From Rhodamnia argentea (Eukaryota; Streptophyta; Magnoliopsida; Myrtales; Myrtaceae), in assembly GCF_020921035.1 (NCBI RefSeq), contig NC_063157.1, forward strand, positions 14,891,777-14,955,776: a DNA stretch of 64,000 nt, given 5' to 3'. Position 1 is the stretch's first letter. Each line of letters starts with the position of its first letter. Shown one piece after another: positions 1-11,741 of this stretch. Position numbers and translations under genes: made by a program. The notes below the pieces were generated by a model. That model saw only the letters and a program-made list of their open reading frames with translations. It was not told where the DNA came from and made no database searches.

Positions 1-365
1 AGAAACCGTCCATACAATGTGGCACCAGTTTTTCCATCGAAACCCTTGTTCCTGAGCTTCAACCTACCCACCCCTCTTCGTCTCCGTAAACAAAAGATCA
101 GCAATTCACTCTCTAGGGACTAGTAATGGAGCCTTACTTACCAGAGGAACACCTTCGGCTGCTTCAGAAACGCCTTCTCCGTCTGTAAAGGAGTGAAATG
201 GAAAGGGTTTCAATTCACCAATGCAAACTCCATACAATTCGAATAACTTGCAACTGTGCAAGTTAGTGAACTAAATCAAGCGACCCCATGCGCGCGCATA
301 ATGATCGAGTGTATCCCCACGAGTAACCCAAGAGAGAGAGAGAGGGGGGGGACCTGTGCATCCAT
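1..365 (-). CDS. RPS11: 40S ribosomal protein S11 (uS17), 5' part of gene
   Basis: uS17 binds 18S rRNA in the small ribosomal subunit. Only the first two coding exons are in the window. Exon 1 is 365-354 (12 nt, MDAQ) and ends at a GT donor (353-352). Exon 2 is 182-142 (41 nt) between an AG acceptor (184-183) and a strong GTAAGT donor (141-136). Joined, they read MDAQTEKAFLKQPKVFL, matching the conserved plant uS17 N-terminus in sequence and spacing. The third coding exon lies beyond the left edge, and 1-141 is intron 2. The start is the only ATG in frame after the TATA box and leader. The exon 1 donor is followed by a C-run, which is weaker than usual. Identification rests on 17 residues, but the match, phase and promoter type all agree. 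Confidence 0.9.
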
Positions 366-424
366 TTTCAGGGCTTCCGAGCTCGAGCAGGCGGAGGAAG
401 GACGCGCGACGGCCGAGGTTGATG

Positions 425-600
425 AAGCCGAAACCCTAATTCACTGGGGAATGACGCGGTGGAGCGTTTTATATGTTCCGCGATGAGCCATGATGTTGCT
501 TTGCTGCAACCATACTGGATCGTGGCCTCCGGTCCAACCGGTCTTACAGGCCCGGTTCATCAGCAAATGGGCCTCGCCCTGTTTGGGCCTCCTAATCAAT
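425..600 (-). promoter_or_regulatory. RPS11 core promoter: TATA box, telo-box, site II motifs
   Basis: On the minus strand a TATA-type box (CATATAAAACG) lies at 475-465, about 100 bp before the ATG. An AAACCCTAA telo-box is at 431-439 (written on the plus strand) in the probable leader. Two TGGGCC site II elements lie at about 567-590. Telo-box plus site II is the usual combination in plant ribosomal-protein promoters. Confidence 0.65.
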
Positions 601-1440
601 GAGAGAGGAATAAAAAGAGAAATTTCACGAATTTTATTTTGGTCCTCAAGTTGAAAGTTAACAACTTGGAAATAGACTGACGAGAGAGTACTGTAGAATC
701 CAAAAGATTAACAATTCAACTCTTTAAAAGCATGTCTTAGGAAATTTCACACATCATCATCATCCTAATAAATCCAATTTTGGAAGGCAATGGTTTTAAA
801 TGGTTTAAATACACCATTAACTGATATGAGGATATGATAGAGTTTTAATACACTAATATCAAATACACCATTAACTGATATGAGGATATGATAGTGTTTA
901 AGACACTAATATCATGCAACATTTTTCTTGAGAATAGATTATTAACTTGGATCTTGTGCTAATGTTCTTTTCAAACTATTGAGTAAATCAATAAGCGAAA
1001 CAGGTTTACGAACACAATTCTAGCATTTAGGGGTCCGAGATAGTCATGTTAAAATCTCGAAATTGGTTACGAGCGTGATTCCAGCATATAGGGTCATTTG
1101 GATAGTACCCATATAGGTGTAATTGTAATCAAGAATACGGGTACCGAGTGATGTCATTCTGCCGCAACAAGCAATCCTTTTCTACGAATTGCTATAAAAT
1201 AAATATGGGTGTATCGTTGTTGTATCCGTCAACAATAAACTGTGGGATGAATCTGAAGTATAACAAAATGTTCTATCTGAGTAGAAGGGACTTGATGCTG
1301 ATCAAATCTATTCAATTGGACGCTCTCCTTAACTTCTTTGGGGTTCTATCAAATGAGTTGTTTGTATAAACTTCGTGGGTGAGAAAGAGGAAGGTATAGC
1401 AAAGGTGGAATATGGATTTATAAGTGGAATAGAAGTATTG
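483..1440. other. Intergenic DNA between RPS11 promoter and LINE
   Basis: AT-rich sequence beyond the promoter motifs, with no recognisable gene. The open frame at 1,148-1,369 has no family resemblance I can name. The only structure seen is the 54-bp tandem duplication listed separately. Confidence 0.5.
807..914. repeat. 54-bp tandem duplication, two copies
   Basis: The block containing ACACCATTAACTGATATGAG occurs at 811 and again at 865 with near-perfect flanks, giving a period of 54 bp over two copies. Confidence 0.85.
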
Positions 1441-1597
1441 TTTTTTTTTTTTTATCGAAAAAGATGTAATTCATTAAACTAACTCAAAAAGTTCGAGTAC
1501 AAAGACTTGATTCACAAACAAGTAAGGCCCATAGGGCTTCAGGTGGGCTAGCGAGCCAATTTTGAGGTAGGAATCTATTCCGTCGCGCTTTAGCAAT

Positions 1598-3221
1598 TCA
1601 ATCCACTATCTTATTGGATTCTCTGCTGCAGTGGGTCAATCTCGGATTTGGAAAGCCCATAATAAGAGTTTTGGCCTTAGCGATAAGTACGTCCGCTTCC
1701 CACGCGAAGTGATCTGCTCCTTGAAGGGTCTTCACAAGAGTTAAGTTGTCCGACTCAACCAGAAGACTCTCGTTCAAACTAGACCCAGTGGTGAAATAGT
1801 AATTTGTAATGCAGGGTCCGACCAAACACTACGCGTCCAGGGACATAGTAAAAAGAGGTGTTCCAAGGTCTCTGTGTTCTGCTCGCACAGTTCGCAGGTA
1901 TCTTCTTCACAAATTCCTCTTCTAGCCAAGTTTTCCTTTGTGGGCAGAGCATTTTGGCAAATTCCCCATAAGAAAAACTTAATCTTTGGGCTTGTATTAG
2001 TCCCCCAGATTTTTGTCCATAGCGCACGAGGGGTCTGGAATGATGTTGAGGCCGCGATTGTGGATTCCAATTCAACATCTTCTCTTCCCTGAGGTCCCAG
2101 TGGAATCATAAGTATTTCATTTGCTGTCTGCTCATCAAACAGGCTTGCTATAAGCTCTTCATTCCAAATAGATGTCCCTGGGATCATTAGCTCAGAAACT
2201 TTCTTTGGCTCATCCCTGTTTGGAGGTCCTCCAATCGCTCCTCACGGGAGCCATTTCGCTTCTCTAATGATGATATTTTCCCCATCCCCCTGCTGCCCCA
2301 ACGCACTGAGGAATGAATTGCTTCTCTTCCCGCGAGAAGACTTTGCCACCCCCACGAAGGACGGCTGCCCTTACCAGCCGTCCAGAAATCACAGTGGGGG
2401 AAAGTAAAGGCCTTTTAATATTTGACACCACAAAGAAGGAGGAGATTGGACTATATGCCATGCCTGTTTACCCAACATTGCCTTGTTAAAGGAAATTAAA
2501 TCTCGGGAACCCATTCCACCGTTGTCTTTCCTGTTTTTTAGAATCTCCCAACGTTTCCAGTGCAAACCCGACCTTTGTTCATTGCTTCTCCACCGGAAAT
2601 TTGCAATCCTCTTTTCAATGCTCCTACATATTGAAACCGGGAATTTTAAAGACCGACATGGCATATTGCGGTAGAGCTTGCACGACTTCTTCAACAAGGA
2701 CTTCTTTACCAGCTCTTGATATCAACTTCTCCTTCCACCCTTCTAACTTCATGTTGACTCTTCCTAGTACCCATGCGAACATTTCACTTTTACTATTGCC
2801 GTAGTCAGATGGAATACCCAAATACTTCCCAGCTTTCTCTATTTTCGGGATGCGCAACTCAGTTAACATATTCTCCAGTAACTTGTGAGGGCAATTTTTG
2901 CTAAAGAGCATTCCTGACTTATTTAGATTTATAGTCTGACTAGAAGCGTAACAGTATCGATTCAACACCTCAGCCGCATTCCCACATTCTTTAACAGTGC
3001 CATCCAAAAAGAAGATTGAGTCATCCGCAAACAAAAGATGAGTAAGGGTGGGACTAGACCTATTCACCTTGATGCCTTTAATGCTTCCAATCTCTACTGC
3101 CTGTTTCATTAAAACTGAGAGCACATTTGTCACTAAAATTAACAGATATGGAGAGAGTGGGTCACCTTGTCGAATTTCCCTTGTAGGTTGGAAGTAAGGC
3201 AGTGATTCTCCATTGAATTTG
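1598..3221 (-). pseudogene. LINE reverse transcriptase C-part, zf-RVT and RNase H remnants
   Basis: Conceptual translation in the 5'-3' direction of the minus strand gives three parts. First is RT with GDPLSPYL and the catalytic FADDS box (about 3,221-2,624). Next, after a frame change, comes the thumb region (about 2,697-2,389) and a zf-RVT block with CELCEQNTETLEHLFLLCPW (about 2,187-1,774). Last is an RNase H tail beginning near VESDNLTLVKTL (about 1,825-1,598). At least three frame breaks separate these parts. This is the standard order for plant L1 ORF2. No functional protein is encoded. Confidence 0.88.
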
Positions 3222-4482
3222 ATACTTGTTGACACCCGATTTTTTATCGGTCTTTTTCTAGTTCATTTTTGAAAAAATTCAAAAAAAATTTATAAAAATT
3301 AAAAAATCAACTTCTGTAACTTGGCCAAGCCTAGAGAACCATTTTTGACCAAAAAATAAATTTTCATTTTTTCGCATTTTTTAATGTTTTTCGAAAATAG
3401 GAAAATGTTTGAAAAAATCAAGAAAAATAGCTTTTCATGTCAGAAAAATACAGAAAAATAGTCTATATTTTTATTTTAATTCCCTCTTCATTTTGACCTC
3501 TCAAAAGTTCAAAATTCAAGTTCATTTTTATGTACTCCTTCATTACACATAGAGTTGAATTTGTCCAAAAATTGTCATTTGAGTCTTTTAATTTGTAATT
3601 TTTGCATTTTTGGAGTCTTGACATTCAATTTGGTTGCCCTGCATTGCAATTTAGTCCAATTGTTCACTAAAATTGCATGATTACATAAATTGGGCAAAAT
3701 TGCATACTTTTCTTTTAATTTAGTCCCTGGGTTTTGGAAAAAATGAAATTAATTAAAATCTAGGGATCGCATGCAAAAATAAGACCACTGGTCTATATTT
3801 TCCACTATTTTGAATCAATTGATGAGGGTAGTTTGGTCTGATTTAGCCATTTAGGGCTTGCAATTACTAATTTCCATTTTCGAATCATTAAAATCAATTT
3901 GGGAGTCTTTGTTCAATTCATCATAAACTTCTGGGCAAAATCACATTCTTTGATAAGATCCATGCCCCTAAGTTCAATTTTGAAGTTTAATTTTGAAAAT
4001 TTCCCACAGATTTTGATTAATTTTGAAAATTGGAACGACTAGGTCTGCGGGCTAGATCGGATCCGGCCTATGGACCCAGGTGAATAGTGTAGTCCCCAAC
4101 TTGCATTTCGCGCCATTTTTACGGGTTTGAAGGTTGAATTTCAATCAAGAAATTGAGGATCAATTCGATGATAATTGGAGTAGTTATGGGAGGCGTTTTG
4201 TTCCTCACCTCGAGACTTGTCGATCGGGACGGGTCTCGGGCCAAATGATTGCCAGAGGAGGATAGGGTGACCAATCAAAGCCGAGGTGCCTAGAAAAGTC
4301 AACCATACGCGAAGTTGAGTCAAATTGGCTCGCATTTGAGCTCAATGGAGTAAATAACGGACTTGGGCGGAATGCCGGATGGTTCTATCACCGTCGACGA
4401 GCCACATGGCACATGGGAGGCACGTGAGAATCAAGTCGGTGCCCTCCTGTCCGCGCGAAATTTGAGAATTGGTATGAGGTAT

Positions 4483-6839
4483 TGTCGCGACCTAAAAATT
4501 CAGAAAATTTTCAGGCTAATGGATTATCGGGTTAATTATTTAACCAACCTAACTCGAACTCTCTCAAGTCCATACCAAATCGCAACTTGAGGTTCAATTG
4601 ATTAACATGCAATATATTTTAATTTTGGAGCCGCCACTAATCGTTTATGGTAGGTTGATTAGAAACCTAAATAAAATAGCGGGAGAACTATTTTATTCAT
4701 ACGAACCAGAGATTAAGAGTTCGGGGACTTGATTACGTCAGATTACTCTAACGCCCTTTCGGTACCATTTTATTTCATGAAAAATCATTAGAGAAGGCAA
4801 CATTAATTGATTTTAACATAAGTCACTAACAAAGGTTATCATGCGGGTGCACAATCAATTAATGAACATCCGGAAGTCAATAAAATCAATGGAGCATGCG
4901 CCACACAAGATAGTTCTTTTTTTTGAATTTTTGATTTTTATATGAATGCATGAGAGACTACACTATATGCAATGGCATGGATTAAATGCAAGACTAGACT
5001 AGATTACATGCAAACTAAATGAATGCACAAGTAATAGGACCATGATTAAATTAACTACGTGACACGTGTATTAATTAAAACGAGGACATGCAATTCTAAT
5101 ATGCAATTTAAGCTAAAATGCAACCTAGTATGACATGGCAAAGATGACGTGGCAAGGATGACATGGCATGGATGACATGGCAAGAATGAATGATTTTTTT
5201 TTTTTATATTTTCGGATGAATTAATTTCCTAAAATAGAACTATGTCAAAACAATTTTTATCTTGTATATTTTAGAGTTTACATTGACCTAAACCCTAATA
5301 TATTGAAGATATATCATTTTAAACATAAGATTCTATTTAAACATGCAATTTCTATTCTAGTATGCAATCTAACCTAAATAAAAAATTAGATATGCAATAT
5401 CTACATGATGTTATTTTTTTAAAAGATGCAATTTTCAAATATGCAAAGTGAATGAATGCAATTTTTTTAGAATTTTTTAGATTACATCATGCAACGGGTA
5501 TATCCTAAAAAAATATGACAATCAAGCAATTCAAATCAAATGAGGAAAGTGAATATGTCAATCAATGTCAAACAAGAAAGTGGATATATCAATCAAGTTT
5601 TGGAATATTTCGCAAATATTTGAGTCAATATTTAATTCGTAATCTTACGATTAACGATTGAACTCAAATCCTTGCATAATCGAGTATTCCATAAATAATC
5701 CTAAAGATAGACGTTCTCGATCATATGACAAGTTGCGGATTAGGAAAGGAAATTTTCCTAATCAACCTGTATTTTGAAAAGATATCCACTTTGATGCAAT
5801 ATCCAAAATGTGCAAATAAATCACAAAATAAGCAGGTGAATATATCAAAGTTCAAGATAGGAAATTTACCTTGTCTTGCAAAATTTACACTTTCCTATTT
5901 TGAATTTTTGAACCACAAATTGCACACCAAGCTTCAAGCGATGGACCGAACAGCTAGGGATCACGTGTGCTTGAACAATGGTAGATCGGCGGCGCGGTAT
6001 TTTTACTGGCTGATTTGGAATGGTCCTAAATGTCGTTTGACGATAACCGATCTCCTTCGCTTTGTCTCTTCGTGAGTCCAATATGTGGACAAATAGGATC
6101 TCCAAGGTTGACTTTCTTCTTCACAGTAGAAGACGCAATGAGATGATGCGAATGGTGGCTGGGGGATCACTTCATGAAGGTGGTGGAAGGAACCATCACA
6201 TATGGCCAAAAGAGTCCTCTTGTGGCGTCGTTCACCTCTCTCTCTATAGCCTTTCTCACGTGAATGATGAGCAGAAATTTTTTTGCCGACCCCTTTTCTC
6301 TTACTAGAACCTTGTATTTATAGAGAGAATTGGCCTAGCTTGATGGGCAAGAATGCAATATTCGCATATCCTTGTGTATAAAAAAAATCTGAATATTTGG
6401 AAAATATCCCCTTCTTGGAGTGCGATTATCGGCCGAAGAGATATGCAAATGTGCTAGCCGAATCATACAATTTCTTTCCTAAAAAAATTCAGCTTCAAGG
6501 AATATATACGTGGGCTTGCCGAATTTTACGTGTGTATGGGCTTTTGTGCAATCTTGAGCTCGATTAATTAAAAGTCTGCTTGGGCTGAATTAAAAAAATC
6601 CAACACTTCCTCAAACTCGGAACACTCATTTCAAATGCCTTGGCCAAAAATGCCCTGTTACTCCCGCCCGTCAAATTTAAGTTCAAATTTGGGCCGCTGA
6701 TGGTCCAATGCAAGATGCAATGCATGAGTAAAAATTAAATATGCTAAAGATGATGAATTTTTTATTAGAACTAAAATTAGTTATATTTTTTTATCCATAA
6801 ATGACTAAAAAAAAAATATTCAAAATTTAGGTGTCAACA
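4483..6839 (+). mobile_element. LTR unit B (solo LTR), nested in unit A
   Basis: Starts TGTCGCGACC, ends GGTGTCAACA, 2,357 bp, with a perfect 5-bp TSD GGTAT at 4,478-4,482 and 6,840-6,844. The 5' region carries GGAGCCGCCAC and a GAACCAGAG...TTCGGGGACTT block, which I recall from long LTRs of plant Ty3-type families. No coding domain is seen. It lies opposite in orientation to its relative, unit A. Confidence 0.82.
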
Positions 6840-6896
6840 GGTATCCCCACGCATTTTCGATCAGGGGAGGCAGCTCATTTTGGTTCGCACACTAAA

Positions 6897-6898
<2 letters not shown>

Positions 6899-6953
<55 letters not shown>
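6899..6953. repeat. (GA)n microsatellite inside unit A
   Basis: About 27 uninterrupted GA units. Open frames crossing it on either strand are Arg-Glu or Ser-Leu artefacts. Confidence 0.95.
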
Positions 6954-6955
<2 letters not shown>

Positions 6956-7657
6956 TCGAAGGCACCATTGACGAAGCTTTGCGACCTTGGCCCGGTGAAT
7001 CCAAACCAAATCGAGACGTTGGATCATTATCGAAAGCTTCCATGAGCTCCAGTGAAGCGATTGCCACAAGTCTCGTCGCCCACAATCTCCCGAAATGGTG
7101 AGTCGACTTCCGAGCTTTCTCTCGGTACTCACATGGCATCTCACGGTTGCGATAATCATTCTTGTAATTATAGTGGGCGTTTGTTTGTTGAATATCACTG
7201 ACCATCATCACATTCCATTTTTGCATTGATTTTTCTCTGAAGCCTCAAGTCAACTATCCAACTTATCGCGGTCCGGTTGAACATTGGCCAGGCCATTCTA
7301 GTTATCGCAAGCTCAATAAGAGCTTGAGGTAAGTATTCTGAACTCCTTGTGATGCTTCAGTATGAAGGAATTGTGCTATTATGCTTTGTATGTTGAGTTT
7401 GAAGTTGCCATTGTCGCTCTCGTTCGAGCTCTAAACATGTTCGTTATGTGGATAATATCATTTGATTCTAATATAAGTGAAAGAGGAGAGTTAGGTGAGT
7501 CGAATGGCAACGGAATTAGCCCAATTGGTCGAGGTTTCGCCGTCAATCAACGGTGGAGAAACCTCTGCCGTTCTTCCGTGGTCGTTTGCCTAAGGAAGAC
7601 GACTTCGACGTGGCTTAGTTAACTGGTCGGCGGCTAATGTGGCAACGCGTGATTGGC

Positions 7658-8022
7658 CACGTGGCAGCCACATCGGCGCAATATGTTATAACGGATAATA
7701 GAAAACCAAACTTGATCTGACGGTGGATGTTCGTCCACGTGTCACGCTCTTGGTTTTTTTAAAAAAAAAATGAAATGATTTTAAAAAATATTCTGATTTT
7801 TCAAAAATAAAAAAATATATATTTTGTGATCACGTGGCCCGGGTTTGGCCACGTGTCACCATTCTGATCGTTGTATCACATTTTCGAAAATTCTAATAAT
7901 AAAAAAAATTATTTTCGGAATAAAAATAATGCCTTTGATCGGACGGCCGTGGATTAGCCACGTCGTCCGATCCTGACCGTAGATCTATTCGAAAGATCCG
8001 AGGGCCGTGGGCTAGCCACGTG
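7658..8022. promoter_or_regulatory. Cluster of five G-boxes in unit A
   Basis: CACGTG occurs at 7,658, 7,736, 7,831, 7,850 and 8,017, mostly as CACGTGGC or CACGTGTC, with an additional ACGT core at about 7,960. CACGTG is the binding core of plant bZIP and bHLH factors. Function here is inferred from density only. Confidence 0.5.
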
Positions 8023-9091
8023 GCCCATCCCCGACTGTAGGATTAGAAAATAAAAAAATCTTGGAAAATAGGTAGAAAACACAGGAAATTCAAATTTTTG
8101 AATTTTTTTTTTAAAAAAGAAAGGTCTTAGAAAATCCAAAAAAATTAAGAAAAATTATAGAAAAATTCCTAAAAATTCCAGAAATTCTCAAAAATCGAGG
8201 AATGGCCACAGTCAACTGGCCATTCCTATTTTTGAGGTTTCTTTTTCCGATCTTTCAAAAAATGACGATTTTACCCCTTAAGGGTAAATCGTCCCTGAAA
8301 ATTCCTGTGAACTCCGAAAAATGCCAAAAATTAGGAGATGGGTCGGTTCAGGTGGCCAATCCTTCTTTTTGGGCTTTCGTATCTTGATTCTTTATTTTTG
8401 GGTTTTCGACGCTTTGGATTCCCGATCCCTTCCAAAATGACGATTTTGCCCTTTTTAGCAAATCGTCCCCCAATTTTTCCAAAATTACAATTCTACCTCT
8501 TCATGGGCGAATCGCTTCTAAATCATTCCTGAACTCCTCCTATGCTTTGAATGTCTTTTCTCTAAGCCAATAGGGCTTTACTAGGAATGTCATGCTGATT
8601 TGATGCGATTTATCTACATTTGTTTTTATTCCTTGATGTGCGCACCTTCATTATTGATTGTGTTTGTTCGGATAGTCACTCCTACCTACATGAACTCGTG
8701 GATTTAGGGTTCGTATCCCCACTCATCTGCATGAAATCCCAAGGTTAGAAAATTCATTCAACTTAGATACCGAAATGGCGTCAATTAAAGTAATTTGCAT
8801 AACTAAGTCCCCGAACCTACTCATCTGGTTCTTGTAGAATCGAATAGAAACTCCCGACTATTCGATAGGATTTTCCAATCATACCCTCTAAGAAATGATT
8901 GGTGGTGCTCCGAGACATGTACATGTATTCACATGTCAGAAGACCACATTGAAAGGTCAACTCCGTTTTTCCTCCATTGCGATTTGGGTAATGGACCTTG
9001 GGAGGGGTCCGTGTCCAAAATCCACGTACAAATAGATAATGACGACCCATTAGCCCTCGAGAGCATGCCTCGAGAGGGTCGCAACAATACT

Positions 9092-9428
9092 AAACGAGAT
9101 AGTAGTGACACATTGCATCACCCAATTTACCCATTTGGGATGAAAGCCCATCCTTAACATACTAGATCTCAAAAAATCCCATTCTATTCTGTCATATGCC
9201 TTTTGCCTATCTAATTTGAGCATGGCCTGAACCGCTCTTTCTCCTGTTTCGAATTCTGAGCTGGTGTAACACCTCCTAGACAATTATGATATTGTCTTGG
9301 ATTTGTCTACCACTACTCTGCTCAGGTGAAATTATCTCATCAAGCCACGGTTTTAGCCGATTTTGCAAGATTTTGGAGAAGATTTTATAGGAGAAGTTAC
9401 AAAGGCTGATGGGGCGATATTGTTCTAG
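9092..9428 (-). pseudogene. LINE reverse transcriptase N-part (upstream half of split RT)
   Basis: The minus strand reads QYRPISLCNFSYKIFSKIL, then an IISPEQSS block, then KAYDRIEWDFL and MGFHPKWVNWVMQCVTT. These are the finger and palm motifs that precede the segment now starting at 3,221. Removing the insertion between the ATACT duplications restores the order ...VTTISFSI / KFNGESLP.... It contains stops and frame changes. Confidence 0.88.
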
Positions 9429-9444
9429 CTAAAGAGAAGTATTG

Positions 9445-10078
9445 TAAAGATGATTAGTTTCGTAGAGATGATTAATTTGGTCTCCCCGAGCAATAATCTT
9501 TTCCCTGGCTATGTGTGGAAGTTCTGGAATACCTTAGCTTAACCTTGCACGTCTCCGTATGCGCACAAAATGGTTCTCTATAATTACAGTGAATTGAAAG
9601 ATGAAATCCTAAAACATTAAAGGACCGATAGAGGACTGTATATTTACACTCATATGATACTTTTTTTGTTTTTCCATCATGATTTAGAATATAATTCAAA
9701 TTTTAAATTTTTTTTAGAAATGTCCTCTTTGTTAATAATACTTTTTTAAATTCGATGTTTGGGCATATACCTTATTAATTTTATAAGTATTGCCGTAAAT
9801 AGACATTGAAGAAGACGTGGAGATCTTCTTCAGCAAAAAATTTAAATAAAACGAAAGTAGAAGGATTTGTGTTTCTTACTGTTTTTCTACTTTAATTTTG
9901 ATTTTTATGCTATTTTTCTATCCTACACAGAGATTTATGGGCTTATTTTATTTTAATATCGTATATTCCGATGTAAAAATAAGATTATTGATATAACAAA
10001 CATCATGAATATTTTAATGAACTGCCCGAGCGGACCTCAAGGCCCTTGCCCTAGGCCTGGCTAAAGAGCCTAAGAAAT
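9445..10078. other. Intergenic AT-rich DNA
   Basis: Sequence continuing from the LINE target site. No gene, domain or repeat structure recognised. Confidence 0.5.
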
Positions 10079-10081
10079 TTA

Positions 10082-11071
10082 GGATATGTTTGGCAACGAT
10101 TATGATTCTTTAATTCTATTCTTCGAAATAAAAAAGAATGAGAAACATGTTTGACAACATAAATAATTTTGATCCTAAAATTTTTTAACTCTATTTCGGG
10201 AAACACTTTTGGAGCAGAAATAATAATAAAAAATAGTTGACTCTTTGTTCTGGAATCACTTTTGAGAAATAAGGCACTTTATTCCGTTCATCGCTATTCA
10301 TCGCCGACCACCACCGCCGATCGCCGCCAACAGCCGGAGAAAAAGGAAAATAAAATAGAAAATAAAAATAAAATATAAAATAATTTTTCAAAAATTAAAG
10401 AAATGTTTTTCAGTAATACAAACAATAATTTTTTTATGAAAATAAATAATTTAACTTAAATTTAATTGTTTAAAATATATTTTTTTAGAAAAGATGACAA
10501 ATATTTTAAAAAAATAAAATAAAAAATTATTTTTTTGAATAAAACAAAACTAATTCTCTAGATTTGTATTGCATTCTTAACAAATTATAAGAAACAATAT
10601 GACATGATTTGATTAGATATAGAAATATTCAAGTAATACAGGTCGGGTATGAGTTTGGTTAAATATAGAAGTGTTTAAAATGCAAATTCGTGGCAAAAAT
10701 TCAAGTGCGAATTGCCTTTGACTTTATGTTCTTTTTAGGATCTTGCATATGTTTTATGCCCCACGAAATAAATAAACTAATTATGGATTATGCATGATCT
10801 GTATTCAATCTATTAGTGATGCTATATAGGTTGATTTATAGTGACAAGACGTAATTATTTAACTTAAATGAAAAAAAAAGGGAAGAGAAATTGTTCTTGA
10901 GAACATAAATTCTGTGCGGTTACCAAACATATTTCGATTGCAATAATAGAAATTTTGTGTAATTACCAAACGCGTGTTGATTCTCTAAAATTCATATAGG
11001 AAATAGAATTAGAAAAAACCAATTATGATCAGAATTGATTTTTTGAATTAGAATCGTTGTCAAACACGCTC
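10082..11071. mobile_element. PIF/Harbinger-like MITE, about 990 bp
   Basis: Imperfect terminal inverted repeats: left GGATATGTTTGGCAACGATT, right (reverse complement) GAGCGTGTTTGACAACGATT. TTA (10,079-10,081) and TAA (11,072-11,074) flank the ends. The interior is AT-rich with a short GC-rich CCACCGCCGATCG block near 10,305. No transposase. It is long for a MITE, so it may be an internally deleted element. Confidence 0.65.
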
Positions 11072-11201
11072 TAACCAACCATACCCATATGGTGAATGAA
11101 ATTGTATTAAGAGCGATCTTCCTTAGCACTATTGATTAATTTTTAATAGTACTAACTTGCAATGGAATGGATTCTCTAAAATGCTAAAAGGTAGTGCAAG
11201 G

Positions 11202-11382
11202 TAGAGGTGGCCGGTTCCGGTTCCTAGGCCCAAATTGCTCTTTTCCCCCATGCCTCCTCCTTTTTTTTTTTTTTAAAAGCTGGTTGGAACCGGCCCTTAA
11301 GGGCCGGTTCCGGTTCCGGGTTGGAACCGTGGGCCTAGTCAACAGGCCGGTTCCGGGCCCACGTTCCATTTGGCCATGTCTA
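11202..11382. mobile_element. hAT-like MITE with perfect 8-bp TSD
   Basis: TIRs TAGAGGTGGCC and, at the far end, GGCCATGTCTA. The 8-bp target duplication GTGCAAGG lies at 11,194-11,201 and 11,383-11,390. The 181-bp interior is rich in GGTTCCGG motifs in both orientations. Confidence 0.85.
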
Positions 11383-11741
11383 GTGCAAGGTGTTGAATTG
11401 CTCGCTAGAGATTGATTCCTAAAAAGCAAAGGAAAAGTGCTAAAAAAACCGTTTCAATACATTCAGGGGAGAGAAGAAAAAAGTGACTAGGACTAAGAGG
11501 GGATGGCTCACACTTCTCACGTGTAATGTGGCAATGAGCAGTCTAGCATGTGCGATATGATTTTTTGTGGTGATAATATGATTGACACGGTACAAGAGAT
11601 TAATCACACCATTTATATGAAACATATATCATCTCACACGACACTTATTTTAAAGCCATTTATTTGAGATTGTGTTGTTACACCACGTTTGAAGAGATTT
11701 ATTTTTGGTAGATTCTTGCATAAACACTGGACTTATGGACG

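Larger units (their letters stand above)
3227..9086 (-). mobile_element. LTR-retrotransposon unit A (solo-LTR-like), inserted in LINE
   Basis: Termini on the minus strand are TGTTGCGACC at 9,086 and GGGTGTCAACA ending at 3,227. The 5-bp TSD ATACT lies at 3,222-3,226 and 9,087-9,091. Without the nested unit B it is 3,503 bp. I saw no second copy of the terminus, no primer-binding site and no gag/pol frame, so a long solo LTR or a non-autonomous derivative is the best description. The part at 8,760-9,086 is homologous, in reverse, to the start of unit B (shared GAACCAGA and TTCGGGGACTT blocks). Confidence 0.8.
1441..9434 (-). mobile_element. L1-type LINE, 5'-truncated, split by nested LTR units
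   Basis: A minus-strand non-LTR retrotransposon. A 3' poly(A) tail, seen as a T-run at 1,441-1,453, follows RT, zinc-binding and RNase H remnants. The 10-bp target-site duplication AGAAGTATTG sits at 1,431-1,440 and 9,435-9,444, fixing both ends. The 5' end is truncated inside the reverse transcriptase domain, so no endonuclease or ORF1 remains. Excluding the 5.86-kb insertion at 3,227-9,086, the LINE itself is about 2.1 kb. Frameshifts and stops make it inactive. Confidence 0.9.

Noticed and set aside
6861-7226. Ser-Leu and Arg-Glu repeat proteins
   Set aside because: Translation of the (GA)n microsatellite.
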